From Bradyrhizobium yuanmingense (GTDB lineage Bacteria > Pseudomonadota > Alphaproteobacteria > Rhizobiales > Xanthobacteraceae), in NCBI RefSeq assembly GCF_029167105.1, contig NZ_JARFML010000038.1, positions 1-64,000 on the forward strand: a stretch of DNA of 64,000 nucleotides, given 5' to 3'. The notes beneath the pieces are model-generated. The model saw nothing but the letters and a program-made list of their open reading frames with translations. It was not told the DNA's origin and did not search any database. Both the position numbers and the translations under genes were made by a program. The stretch's first letter is position 1. Every line of letters starts with the position of its first letter. Below, in pieces: positions 16,795 to 25,489 of this stretch.

Positions 16795-18417
16795 ATGAAA
16801 TTCCGAAATCTAGAGCAGCTAAGCACCGGAAAGAGCGGAAACACCATGAACCTAGCGGTGCCGCTGCCGCGCACGCCGGATGGCCGGGTGTATCGCTACT
16901 CACCGAACGAGCAGGCGCATCCGAGGCATTTTGTCCTTGGCGATTACAACGCGGACCACGTCGCGTCTGAAGAGTCGCGCAAGAGGATGAAGCTCTCGCC
17001 GCGATCGAAGCAGACCGTATGCCCATATAGCGGCGTCGTCGGCGACGATCGGGAATTTCTGCATCCGGATGACGCAAAGGCGGCTCTGGCAACGGTCAAA
17101 CACGCCGCCTTCTCCGATGTGGAAGCGGAATTCTCCCGTATCATTGAAGGCTTCAACCGCAAGATGGGATCCAACAGCTTTCTGAAGATCACAGCGAAGG
17201 TCGAAAAGAAATACCGGCCAAAGCCGCGATTTTCACGCCGAGACCTGATGCGTGAATTGGTGTGCGAGCATTGCAGCCGGGATTACGGTGTCTATGCCAT
17301 CGCGCTGTTCTGCCCCGATTGCGGCGCGCCCAATCTGCGGCTGCACTTCGCGCGCGAAGGCGTGCTGGTCGGCTCGCAGGTCGATCTCGCGGACTCACTC
17401 GCGGCCGAACAGGAAGAACTTGCCTACCGGCTGCTCGGTAACGCGCATGAAGATGTGCTGACCGCCTTCGAGGCCACGCTCAAGGCTGTCTACCTCCACG
17501 GGATGACGCAAAGCGGACAGACTCCCAAGCCCGTGAAAAACGACTTCCAGAACATGGAGTACGCGCAGCGCCGGTTTCAGGAAATCCAACTCGATCCCTT
17601 CGCCGATTTGAGCGATGCCGAACTCGAAGCCTTGCGCCTCAACATTCAAAAGCGCCACATCATCGGGCACAATCTCGGCGTGGTGGACGATAAATTTGCT
17701 GTCCATGCGCAGGACGCGCAGGTCGGCCAGACCGTTCACCTGGTCGGCGCCGATATCCGGGAATTCGCGGCGATCTGCCGGAAGGTCATCGACCGGCTGG
17801 ACGATTGGCTGGCCGGTCAGGCCAGCCAGGGGGTGCATCAAGGACGCGCCCTGCCCCCTCCGCAGAAAACGCAATCCGAGCCAACCGATCCGCTCGACAA
17901 GCTCGATACCTCGTTATCGAAGCTGGCGCGACGGGCGGGCTTGTGGATGGCGCAGAACTGCGGCGATGAGTGGGATTCCTTCATCGACAGCGAAGTATTT
18001 GCGCAAGCTTTCTCAGAAAGCCAGCTGCGCGACATTCAGGATGCGCTTGCGGAGCTGGAAGCGGAGGGGATGATCGCCTGTTCGCATACCTTATCCGATT
18101 TGCCGCGCGTCCGGCCACAGGTCGAACTGTTCGCCATGTTCGACCCGCTGGCGCACGGTCACGATCCGGTGGCCGATGCCGCCGAGCTCGCCCACAAGGC
18201 ACTCGAAGAAAACGAAGCCGTCGATGTCGGTGAACTGCACGCCGCCACGGGCTGGCCCCTGCGCCGGTTCAATCCGGCGATAGCCATCGTCATCAGCCAT
18301 GTCGGAGAAGGACGCGTGAGCGGGGAAACGTACAGCGAATATCCATCGCGTCATTTCCATCTGATTGCGCAGGACCGCGTGGCACTCAAGCAGTTCATCG
18401 CCCGCTTGAAACAGTAA
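16795..18417 (+). CDS. Zinc-ribbon protein with HEPN-like R-x4-H motif
   Basis: 540 residues from the ATG at 16795 (GGGAG 8 bases upstream). A CxxC...CxxC pair lies at 157/160 and 173/176, a probable zinc ribbon. Residues about 195-345 are helical and contain K-R-H-I-I-G-H-N-L-G-V-V-D; R287 and H292 give the R-x4-H signature followed by Asn that is typical of HEPN domains, many of which are RNases in defence and toxin systems. The C-terminal third looks like a winged-helix or regulatory part. It stands alone between hypothetical genes. The HEPN call is motif-based inference. Confidence 0.6.
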   Translation: MKFRNLEQLSTGKSGNTMNLAVPLPRTPDGRVYRYSPNEQAHPRHFVLGDYNADHVASEESRKRMKLSPRSKQTVCPYSGVVGDDREFLHPDDAKAALATVKHAAFSDVEAEFSRIIEGFNRKMGSNSFLKITAKVEKKYRPKPRFSRRDLMRELVCEHCSRDYGVYAIALFCPDCGAPNLRLHFAREGVLVGSQVDLADSLAAEQEELAYRLLGNAHEDVLTAFEATLKAVYLHGMTQSGQTPKPVKNDFQNMEYAQRRFQEIQLDPFADLSDAELEALRLNIQKRHIIGHNLGVVDDKFAVHAQDAQVGQTVHLVGADIREFAAICRKVIDRLDDWLAGQASQGVHQGRALPPPQKTQSEPTDPLDKLDTSLSKLARRAGLWMAQNCGDEWDSFIDSEVFAQAFSESQLRDIQDALAELEAEGMIACSHTLSDLPRVRPQVELFAMFDPLAHGHDPVADAAELAHKALEENEAVDVGELHAATGWPLRRFNPAIAIVISHVGEGRVSGETYSEYPSRHFHLIAQDRVALKQFIARLKQ

Positions 18418-18564
18418 CGCCGCACGCAATCTCGTGGGGCGGAAACTAAGCGTTACTGCTGCAAAAATATGCGGTGCTCATACCGCTTAACATCGGCGAG
18501 ATCCTTCAGGCCGAATTTGTTCCCTAAGTAACCTTGCGTCTCAAAATCCCTAACACGTCGAATG

Positions 18565-18747
18565 TCATTTGACGCGCTGGCGCAAATAGGCGGCATGAAG
18601 CCGGTCAGCATCATCGGCGATCACATGGCCTACGCGCTCAAGGGCAAGCAATAACGTTTCGGTCTCGTCCAGCGTGATGTGATTATCAGAGGCGCGCAAA
18701 AGCATTCGCAAGCCGATCAGACTCGGTCTCCCGGTAAGTAACGCCAT
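18565..18747 (-). CDS. Small hypothetical protein (60 aa)
   Basis: From the ATG at 18747 the product is M-A-L-L-T-G-R-P-S-L-I-G-L then an acidic helical tail with L-L-L-A-L-E-R-V-G-H-V-I. A second start at 18813 in the same frame would add 22 residues that look less natural. An overlapping minus-strand frame starting at 18816 (M-S-E-S-K-S-D-Q-A-T) also looks protein-like and may be a separate small gene or part of one frameshifted gene. Confidence 0.4.
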   Translation of the reverse strand: MALLTGRPSLIGLRMLLRASDNHITLDETETLLLALERVGHVIADDADRLHAAYLRQRVK

Positions 18748-19008
18748 GCTGCTGTGCGAGCGCGACAATAATGGCGTTGGCGCTTTCAGTGGCTTGGTCG
18801 GACTTGGATTCACTCATAAGGGCATCCTAGCAGAAATGGCCTGGACATGCACGAACTCATCGCTCGGTTCATGCTGTCCAAGGCCATTGTCTTGATCTGA
18901 AAGTAGAGCCCGGCGGCGTTTGCCGACGCGCCCGAAAATTCTCAGAAGTCAGCCAATCGGCAAAAGGACCTGATTTGGAGATGGACAGACTGCACGACTG
19001 ATCAATTG

Positions 19009-20121
19009 TCACTGCGCGCCTGCGAGCGCGTAGCTCGTGCTTCTCCCTCCGCCCTCTTCTTTGACGAGGATACCCATATCGATAAGTTCGTTGATATCGC
19101 GTAGCGCTGTGTCTGGAGAGCACTTCTCGATGATTGCATATTTGGTTGATGTCAGCTTGCCAAAAAATCCATCGAGAAGCCGATTGAGCATGTCGCGCTG
19201 GCGCGCGTTGATCTTGGCCTGCGCATGCTTTTTCCAAAATTCTGCGCGAACAAATATGTCCTGTAGGATTTTGTCCGCGCCATCAAGAGCGCGATCGAGG
19301 CACCCCAAGAACCAGGACAACCATGCAGTCACGTCGAGATGTGCGGCTTTTTGCGTGCGCTCTAGCACATTATAATAGTCGTTACGTTCGGCACGGATCT
19401 GCGCCGACATACTATAAAAGCGCTGCTTGCTGTTTTCTGCCCGCGCGAGCGCCATGTCCGCGATGGCGCGCGCAATCCGGCCGTTCCCGTCGTCGAACGG
19501 ATGGATCGTAACGAACCAAAGATGAGCCAGCGCCGCGCGGATGATCTTGTCTGTTTTGTCCTCAGTCTCGAACCATTTCAGGAACGCGGCCATCTCGTTT
19601 GCCAATTTGTTCGCAGCCGGAGCTTCATAGTGAACGCGCGGCCTGCCCTCCGGGCCTGAGACAACTTGCATGGGCCCAGTCGCATCATCGCGCCAAGAGC
19701 CAACGACGATTTTGCGCATATGGCTGCGTCCCGTAGGAAACAGCGAAGCATGCCATCCAAACAGCCGTTCGTCGGTCAGGGGCTTGCTGTAGTTCTGGGT
19801 GGCGTCCAGCATCATCTCCACGACGCCTTCGACATTGCGGTCGGCGGGTGCGAGTGCGCCTGCATCGATTCCAAGACGCCTTGCGATGGATGAGCGGACT
19901 TGTTCGTGATCGAGGTTCTCCCCTTCGATCTCGCTGGATTTAATGACGTCTTCCGTCAGTGTCTTGAGGACAGCGGCTTCCTGAAGCGGAAAGCCAAGGG
20001 ACAGCATACGTCCGACAAGCCGACCCTGCTTTTGCCAGACCGTTGCAAGCGGCTGCGCCAGTTCGTCGGCGTCCCATGTGAAATTGGGCCACTCCGGCCT
20101 GTGATGGATATAGGTCGTCAT
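19009..20121 (-). CDS. fic: Fic family protein (class II, N-terminal inhibitory motif)
   Basis: 370 residues from the ATG at 20121. The Fic core H-P-F-D-D-G-N-G-R lies at 207-215, intact for AMP transfer to hydroxyl side chains. An inhibitory S-x-x-x-E-G motif (S62, E66, G67) precedes it, so activity is expected to be held in check by its own N-terminal helix. The C-terminal ~80 residues (D-M-L-N-R-L-L then S-P-D-T-A-L-R-D-I-N-E-L) look like a winged helix. That fits self-regulation through the repeat-rich promoter that overlaps the start codon. It is divergent from the QueC-like operon. Confidence 0.9.
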   Translation of the reverse strand: MTTYIHHRPEWPNFTWDADELAQPLATVWQKQGRLVGRMLSLGFPLQEAAVLKTLTEDVIKSSEIEGENLDHEQVRSSIARRLGIDAGALAPADRNVEGVVEMMLDATQNYSKPLTDERLFGWHASLFPTGRSHMRKIVVGSWRDDATGPMQVVSGPEGRPRVHYEAPAANKLANEMAAFLKWFETEDKTDKIIRAALAHLWFVTIHPFDDGNGRIARAIADMALARAENSKQRFYSMSAQIRAERNDYYNVLERTQKAAHLDVTAWLSWFLGCLDRALDGADKILQDIFVRAEFWKKHAQAKINARQRDMLNRLLDGFFGKLTSTKYAIIEKCSPDTALRDINELIDMGILVKEEGGGRSTSYALAGAQ

Positions 20122-20220
20122 TCTCCGCACTCCTTGCGGAAATTATGCGGGCTAATCTCCGCACATGCAAGGCTGTTCTCCGTATTCTGTGCGGGGATTA
20201 CCGGGCCTATTCTCCGCATT
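20118..20220. promoter_or_regulatory. Repeat-rich fic promoter/operator
   Basis: TCTCCGCA or TCTCCGTA occurs at 20122-20129, 20156-20163, 20177-20184 and 20211-20218 (spacing 34, 21, 34), with reverse-oriented TGCGG cores between. On the fic strand this is two ~48-bp units of TGCGGAGA-type half sites; the last half site overlaps the fic start codon. The pattern fits an autoregulator binding site. Confidence 0.7.
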
Positions 20221-20297
20221 TTGCCAGACCTGACATTGTAAAGCGAGAGATAGATAGTATATTTGACAAAGTTCGTTTCGCCCGTTAGGGTAGAATC

Positions 20298-20870
20298 ATG
20301 CGCGACGACATCCACAAGAAGGTACCAAGGCCGCCGAAAGTGCAGCGTTGGGTTCGCCTGTCCGTCAACGACGCTGATCGGCTCGCCGGTCGCGGATTCG
20401 ACGGATTTCAGGATGCGATGCACGACGCCTGCCGCCGTGACCTCGGCGCCGGCTTCATTGCTGAGCTCAAAAAGGCGCTAAACGGTCCAGGTGGACTCTT
20501 CGGCCACCTGTCTGATGCCGCCTCTCCGCGCGATCTGCGCGGACGCGGAGGCCCGGCGGAATGGGAAGTCCTGACGGAGGCCAAGCGGCTGGTTGCCACG
20601 GGCGTATCACCACAAACCATCGCGCAGCGCGCGGTCGAAACGGTCATGAAAAACCGGGCGGATGCGGATATCCGCGTTACGGCCGCCGTGCTTCCTCGCT
20701 ACGACAAGAAGACCGCCGTGTTGCTTGAGAGCATGAAATCGGATGCCCGGCGCATGGATTATAAGGCGCTCGCCGCATCCGTGTGCAGCGGGCAAATTTA
20801 CGAACGGTCCAATCGCAGCGCCGGGGCTCTGGATCTTGACGGAGATCTGCGTGGAGGAGGTAATCGATGA
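20298..20870 (+). CDS. Unknown protein, first gene of the QueC-like operon
   Basis: 190 residues, ATG at 20298. The N-terminus is basic (K-K-V-P-R-P-P-K-V-Q-R-W); the middle is helical (Q-T-I-A-Q-R-A-V-E-T-V-M) and the C-terminus has a region Y-K-A-L-A-A-S-V-C-S-G-Q-I-Y. I recognise no domain. Its last four bases overlap the start of the QueC-like gene (ATGA), so the two are translationally coupled. It may be a partner or substrate-delivery subunit of that enzyme. Confidence 0.7.
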   Translation: MRDDIHKKVPRPPKVQRWVRLSVNDADRLAGRGFDGFQDAMHDACRRDLGAGFIAELKKALNGPGGLFGHLSDAASPRDLRGRGGPAEWEVLTEAKRLVATGVSPQTIAQRAVETVMKNRADADIRVTAAVLPRYDKKTAVLLESMKSDARRMDYKALAASVCSGQIYERSNRSAGALDLDGDLRGGGNR

Positions 20871-22216
20871 ACGACGATATCGCCCATGTAAACATCCGCT
20901 GGCCGGGCATGAAAAAGGCGCGCGGCACACAGATGGATTGCGTCATCACCAAAGACATCCGGCTCTCGCCCAGCGCCCTTCAGGACTACAGCGCGAAGTT
21001 ACTCTCGGGCAAAGAACAGGATCTTGTCATTGTGGCAGGAGCCGTCGCGTACGCCGATCGCATGGTTCGACGCAAGCGCGCCAGAGGCTGGGCGCGGCAC
21101 ATTGAGCTTACGATTCCTGTGAGCATGCCTGCGTTCTGGAACAAACCGGAAACCATGACGCCCCTGCTCGATGCACTTGAGTATGTGAGCGGTGACCAGT
21201 GGACGATTCATTTCGTTCAAGGCCCGGGGGATACGCTCGCAAAAACGCAAACGAGTCTCGACTTCACGCTGGATAACTATGTAGTTCTGCCCTTCAGCGA
21301 TGGTCTCGACAGCTTCCTGCAATGGCAGCTCCTCAAAAAGGAGACGCCCGAATTCAACATTCTGCGTGTCCATACGTCTTCCCGCGCAAGCAATAACGCG
21401 CGTAATGCGCTTATCGATGGCCACGGCGACAAGTCCGACCAGCGCCTTGCCATGCCGATTTCGCTTGCCGTCGGCGCGCATCCGGAACCGACCTATCGCA
21501 CCCGCACGTTTTTATTCTTCGTGATGGCCGCGCTTGCCGCGCACAAGTTCAAGGCCAAGAAGGTGGTTATTGGCGAGAACGGCGTCGGCATGCTCGGGCC
21601 CGCCATGATTCCATTTGGTGACGAGTGTCCGCACCGTACGACCCACCCCGCCTTCACGCGGCGGCTGGCTGCTTTCATCAGCCGCGTTCTCGGCAGCCGC
21701 ATCGAGTTTGATCACCCGCAGTTGTTCAGGACCAAGGGGCAGGTCCTCGCCCATGCAGTCCGCTACGGTGTCTCCGGCTGGCAAAAGACTCATTCATGCA
21801 CGCGAGGCCCCCGTACTGAACTGGACGGCATGCCATGCGGGGTTTGCGGCGGTTGCCTTCTGCGGCGTACGGCGGTTCATGCTGCCGGTCAGCCCGATGG
21901 CCAGTATTTCTGGAACGACTTATCGGGCGAGACCCTCGATGACTGCCGCGCAAACGCGTCATCACGTGAGATGCGTCCTTCGGATATCGACATCGGCGTG
22001 CATGGGATCGCCGATATGTCGTGCTTTGCCGAACTGGCATTGCCAGAAACGCCTTCCGATATATTTGAGCGTGCTGCTTGGGAGCTCATCGGCAAAGCCG
22101 ACGCCTCCCTTGCCGACGCCGCCAAACAGATTAAAACGCTTGCGACCACGCATGCGAACGAATGGAGCGCATTTCGTGCGAAATTCAGTAAGAACGGCTT
22201 TGTGAATGCCTGCTAG
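20867..22216 (+). CDS. QueC-like PP-loop ATPase with zinc site
   Basis: 449 residues. A PP-loop F-S-D-G-L-D-S lies at 143-149 and G-E-N-G at 236-239; C311, C324, C327 and C330 (in S-C-T-R-G and C-G-V-C-G-G-C) form a QueC-type zinc site. QueC makes 7-cyano-7-deazaguanine. This protein is about twice as long as housekeeping QueC (~230 aa), with a ~135-residue extra N-terminus and a ~115-residue C-terminal extension. In length and motifs it is closer to QueC-like proteins of defence systems such as QatC. No queD, queE, queF, QatA or QatD gene is nearby. The substrate is unknown; modification of a nucleic acid or protein is inference. Confidence 0.75.
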   Translation: MNDDIAHVNIRWPGMKKARGTQMDCVITKDIRLSPSALQDYSAKLLSGKEQDLVIVAGAVAYADRMVRRKRARGWARHIELTIPVSMPAFWNKPETMTPLLDALEYVSGDQWTIHFVQGPGDTLAKTQTSLDFTLDNYVVLPFSDGLDSFLQWQLLKKETPEFNILRVHTSSRASNNARNALIDGHGDKSDQRLAMPISLAVGAHPEPTYRTRTFLFFVMAALAAHKFKAKKVVIGENGVGMLGPAMIPFGDECPHRTTHPAFTRRLAAFISRVLGSRIEFDHPQLFRTKGQVLAHAVRYGVSGWQKTHSCTRGPRTELDGMPCGVCGGCLLRRTAVHAAGQPDGQYFWNDLSGETLDDCRANASSREMRPSDIDIGVHGIADMSCFAELALPETPSDIFERAAWELIGKADASLADAAKQIKTLATTHANEWSAFRAKFSKNGFVNAC

Positions 22217-22228
22217 GAAGTGTGACTG

Positions 22229-23383
22229 ATGGCGCGTCTTGAAGACATGGATGCAACGGAAATAGGAGATCGCCTGCGTATCGCTCGCAGTGAGGCGAAG
22301 CTCAACCAGGAGGATGCTGCCAAGGCCCTTTCCGTCTCAAGACCAACGATTATCGCCATCGAGAAAGGCCAGCGGAAGGTCAAGCTGGACGAACTTGATC
22401 AGCTGGCCGACCTTTACAGGGTTCCACTGAATCGCCTTCTGGCTCGCGATGCCGTGCAACTGGACTTGCAAGGCCGCTTCCGCCGTGTGGACGTAAACGA
22501 GAAGGACGCTGCGCAAGTTATCGGCCAGCTCAACAAACTTGCCAGCGCGTCGGTCGAGCTGGAGCGGCTGCTTGGTTTGAAGCCTTCGCAGCTTTACCTG
22601 CCTGAACAACCCATTGGACCGGGATCGGTTGAGCGGCAGGCCGAAGAGGCGGCAGCTGAGTTGCGCCATCGCCTCGGCCTTGGCCTTGCACCCATTCCGG
22701 ACATCGTCTCTTTGCTGGAGAATGAACTCAGCATCCGGGTCTTCGTGCGCGGATTACCCTCAGAAACGGCGGGTGTGTTCGCATTCGATCCCGCCGTCGG
22801 CGCATGCATCCTGCTCAATGCCAAGCACCCGTGGGAGCGCCGCGCTATGACGGCAGCGCATGAGCTTGGGCATTTTCTGACCAATCGTTCCGCGGTCGAT
22901 ATGGTCGAGGTTGATGAGGCTCTCAGCGGCCCTGACGAGCGCTTTGCGAATGCGTTTGCCTACGCATTCCTGCTGCCTCCCTCCGGCCTTCGCCGCAAAT
23001 TTCAGGAAATCGTTGAGGCCGATAACAAATTCACTGCCCGCCATCTTATCCTGCTCGCCCACACGTTCCACGTTTCGGTTGAAGCGGTCTGCCGTCAACT
23101 GGAGCGCCTTGAACTCCTGCCGCAGGGCTCATTCGAAAGCCTCAAACGTCGCGGCCTGAACAAGGAGTCGGTACGCGGCGTGCTTGGCGATCTTGCTCCT
23201 ACGGATGACCGGACGCCAAAGAACCCGCGTCTGGCCCATCTCGTTGCGTCGGCCTACAATCGTGGCGTCGTCTCGGAGGGACAACTGGCCCAAATGTTGG
23301 GCATGGATAGAGTCGAGGTTCGCGAACTCATTGATGTGTTCGGCGATGCCGAGGGAGACGAGCTGGTTATCGATGTCTCCTGA
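22229..23383 (+). CDS. HTH (XRE) plus ImmA/IrrE-type metalloprotease
   Basis: 384 residues. An XRE-type helix-turn-helix occupies about 12-66 (L-N-Q-E-D-A-A-K-A-L-S-V-S-R-P-T). An ImmA/IrrE peptidase domain follows, with the zinc motif H-E-L-G-H at 211-215 and a downstream acidic residue in E-R-F-A-N-A-F-A-Y-A-F-L-L-P. Such proteins sense a signal and cleave a repressor or antitoxin. It starts 12 bases after the QueC-like gene and overlaps the PIN gene by 11 bases, so all four genes are probably one operon. Confidence 0.9.
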   Translation: MARLEDMDATEIGDRLRIARSEAKLNQEDAAKALSVSRPTIIAIEKGQRKVKLDELDQLADLYRVPLNRLLARDAVQLDLQGRFRRVDVNEKDAAQVIGQLNKLASASVELERLLGLKPSQLYLPEQPIGPGSVERQAEEAAAELRHRLGLGLAPIPDIVSLLENELSIRVFVRGLPSETAGVFAFDPAVGACILLNAKHPWERRAMTAAHELGHFLTNRSAVDMVEVDEALSGPDERFANAFAYAFLLPPSGLRRKFQEIVEADNKFTARHLILLAHTFHVSVEAVCRQLERLELLPQGSFESLKRRGLNKESVRGVLGDLAPTDDRTPKNPRLAHLVASAYNRGVVSEGQLAQMLGMDRVEVRELIDVFGDAEGDELVIDVS

Positions 23384-23966
23384 ACAAGCGGACTCGCTGA
23401 TATTCGACGCGAGCGTCACCATCAATTTTCTGGGAACGGGCATTGCCGGGCGACTCGTAGAGTTGCTTGGGCAGCCCATCGTCATGGCGGACCGTACGTT
23501 CCGGGAGATCCAGCGACACCCCATCAGGGGCCGCGATCATGCTGCAGAGCTCGATGAGCTCGTTCGCACCGGCTTTCTCCGCATCGAAACGTTAAACAGC
23601 GATGCGAAGGAATTGTTTTTCGAGCTGACTGGCGACAACCTGGTCGGCGGCCTCGACGACGGTGAGGCTGCCGCTATTGCGCTTGCCACCTTTAAACCCC
23701 AGTCAGCCCTTGTGATCACCGATGACCGCAAGGCGAGAAATGTGGTGAGCCAGCGTTGGCCGCAGCAAGGCCTTGCATACAGCATTGATCTTCTCGTTCG
23801 ACCAAATATCGAGAGCACCTTGAGCCGTCCCGTGCTGGCTGACGCCGTCTATTCAGCTTTAAAGCATGCGCGGATGCGTGTTCCCGCGATCAATCGCGAT
23901 TGGGCCGTTAAGCTGATTGGGGAAAACCGCGCGACCGAATGTCCATCACTTGGGTCTGGCCGATAG
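23373..23966 (+). CDS. PIN-like domain protein, putative nuclease or toxin
   Basis: 197 residues, starting at the ATG at 23373, inside the end of the protease gene. PIN-type acids are present: D12 in F-D-A-S-V, E45 in F-R-E-I-Q-R-H, D95/D96 in G-L-D-D-G-E-A-A-A-I-A, and D117/D118 in V-I-T-D-D-R-K-A-R. HTH-ImmA/IrrE plus PIN pairs are widespread and behave like toxin-regulator pairs. Here the pair follows a QueC-like enzyme, which is less usual. The C-terminal ~50 residues are probably helical. Confidence 0.8.
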   Translation: MSPEQADSLIFDASVTINFLGTGIAGRLVELLGQPIVMADRTFREIQRHPIRGRDHAAELDELVRTGFLRIETLNSDAKELFFELTGDNLVGGLDDGEAAAIALATFKPQSALVITDDRKARNVVSQRWPQQGLAYSIDLLVRPNIESTLSRPVLADAVYSALKHARMRVPAINRDWAVKLIGENRATECPSLGSGR

Positions 23967-23990
23967 CAACATTTACCTTCCAGCCCCTCT

Positions 23991-24022
23991 CAAACGTTCC
24001 GCTTCGCTGTAACGGCTTGGCG
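23991..24022 (+). repeat. Dispersed repeat, partial copy C
   Basis: CAAACGTTCCGC followed by TAACGGCTTGGC matches the second half of repeat copy A (13276-13310). It lies 24 bases after the PIN gene, at the end of the operon. Confidence 0.45.
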
Positions 24023-24131
24023 CGATACCTCCGAAGGTTTGATGGTCTGAAAAACGGACCTGAGACGATGGAGAGCGACGGACGGCCGGCGGAGCCAAAA
24101 GGCGAAAGCTAAAAAGAAAAACATTCAAGAA

Positions 24132-25160
24132 TTACGGCATGGTTTCGGGGCGGTACGGGATATTCATGTAGAATTGTCCGTCTTCCATCGGAGAAACGAA
24201 TACGCCGCCATCTGCCAACACGTCTTCGACCAAATCTCCGATGGCTTCAAACAACGTCGCGTCGTTCCACTTGCCGTACTTTTCGAATAGAGCCTGACAG
24301 GCCTCGTTGAGCCTCTCAAAATGAGGCTCAAACCAATGGCCAGCAATCGCTTCCTTAGTCCTTGGCAAGTCGTCGAGCGTGAGTCCAAGTCCAGCCATGT
24401 TGCCGAGATGACAAGAGGCGAACTTCATTAACTCGCCGTAGGTGCCGTAGACCTCTGCCGCGATCTGACCAACATTCCCATGAAGCCGGAACGCTTTTAT
24501 CAACTCATTTGCCCGATCACGGGTCTGCTGAAGGGAGGCGATAAATGTTTCTTCGTATCCCTCGGTAGCTTGCTTTCCAAACTGTGCGCAGATCCGCGTT
24601 ACCGCATATTCGTCCCAACATGCGCGTATAACATCCCAGCGGAGGGCGGTCCGGTGATCTGAATATTTCTTCTGAAGTATCGTACCAGGAAACGCCCGAT
24701 CTATCCGCTCGGTGACTTCAACATGGGCGCATTCATGAGCAAGGGTATGGATCGCCTGTTGATAGTCTTCGCTATTCTCGTCTTCGAGGGGCAGTAAAAC
24801 GCCTGCGTGGAAAAGCATATGGCTTTTGACCACCCCAGCTCGCATCACAGCGGGGGTCATCGCGACACCTAACGCTATCCCTTCTGACGGCGTGAGCTTG
24901 CGGCTGGTCTCATAGCCATGATCGATGTCGAGCAGCGCCTGATTGTAATCGAATGCAATGGTTATTCCATCTAATGCGGCCAGATCGATATAGCGGCTCA
25001 AGGCCCTCGTATAATCTGCTACAAGGTTTCCAAACGCGCGTGCGTGCTCCTCAGTGTCAAAGCCTTTGAGGCTGACGGGTATGCACTCGGGCGCAGTCGC
25101 TTGTGGCGTTTCCGCCGCGAGGATAGTCTCATCGTCTCTTGACGGTTCGGCTTCATCCAT
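24132..25160 (-). CDS. Putative zinc metalloprotease (HExxH), hypothetical
   Basis: 342 residues. H-E-C-A-H at 142-146 within T-L-A-H-E-C-A-H-V-E-V-T gives a gluzincin-like zinc motif; a possible third ligand lies in C-W-D-E-Y-A-V-T. The N-terminal 30 residues are acidic and probably disordered. No signal peptide or membrane segment is seen, so it is probably cytoplasmic. It is convergent with the PIN operon and separate from it. I do not recognise a characterised family. Confidence 0.65.
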   Translation of the reverse strand: MDEAEPSRDDETILAAETPQATAPECIPVSLKGFDTEEHARAFGNLVADYTRALSRYIDLAALDGITIAFDYNQALLDIDHGYETSRKLTPSEGIALGVAMTPAVMRAGVVKSHMLFHAGVLLPLEDENSEDYQQAIHTLAHECAHVEVTERIDRAFPGTILQKKYSDHRTALRWDVIRACWDEYAVTRICAQFGKQATEGYEETFIASLQQTRDRANELIKAFRLHGNVGQIAAEVYGTYGELMKFASCHLGNMAGLGLTLDDLPRTKEAIAGHWFEPHFERLNEACQALFEKYGKWNDATLFEAIGDLVEDVLADGGVFVSPMEDGQFYMNIPYRPETMP

Positions 25161-25489
25161 ACGGTGACTCTAAGGGGATTCGTTAGGTATTTCAGGAAAT
25201 TTCGTGCCTTACATTGCGCGTGTCGATGCAGGCTAGGGATATAAATATCCCGCATCCTTTTTAGCACGGTTGTCTCGCGAGCGCCGGCGCCGTTTTCGCT
25301 GAACTCGTGCGGTAGGCCAAGAGCAGACCAACTGAAACCTTAAGGCTCTGAACCGACGGGCCTTTATTCGTCGTCGTCCTTTTCTCCAGGCTTACGGCGC
25401 TTCGCCAAAAACTCCGCCTTTTTGGGCGAGCGCCTTCAGGACAGGGGCGTTTGCCTGATCCATGGGAATGATCGGCGGGTCATCCAGAT
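25161..25489. other. Non-coding gap
   Basis: No convincing gene. On the minus strand, 25375-25455 shows short credible peptide stretches (M-D-Q-A-N-A-P-V-L-K and a basic K-R-R-K-P-G-E-K-D-D-D-E tail) in two frames, possibly the remains of a small gene broken at an A5 run. Confidence 0.4.

Noticed and set aside
20867..22216. Possible housekeeping queC for queuosine synthesis
   Set aside because: The protein is about twice the size of QueC and no other queuosine genes are nearby, so it is described as QueC-like only.
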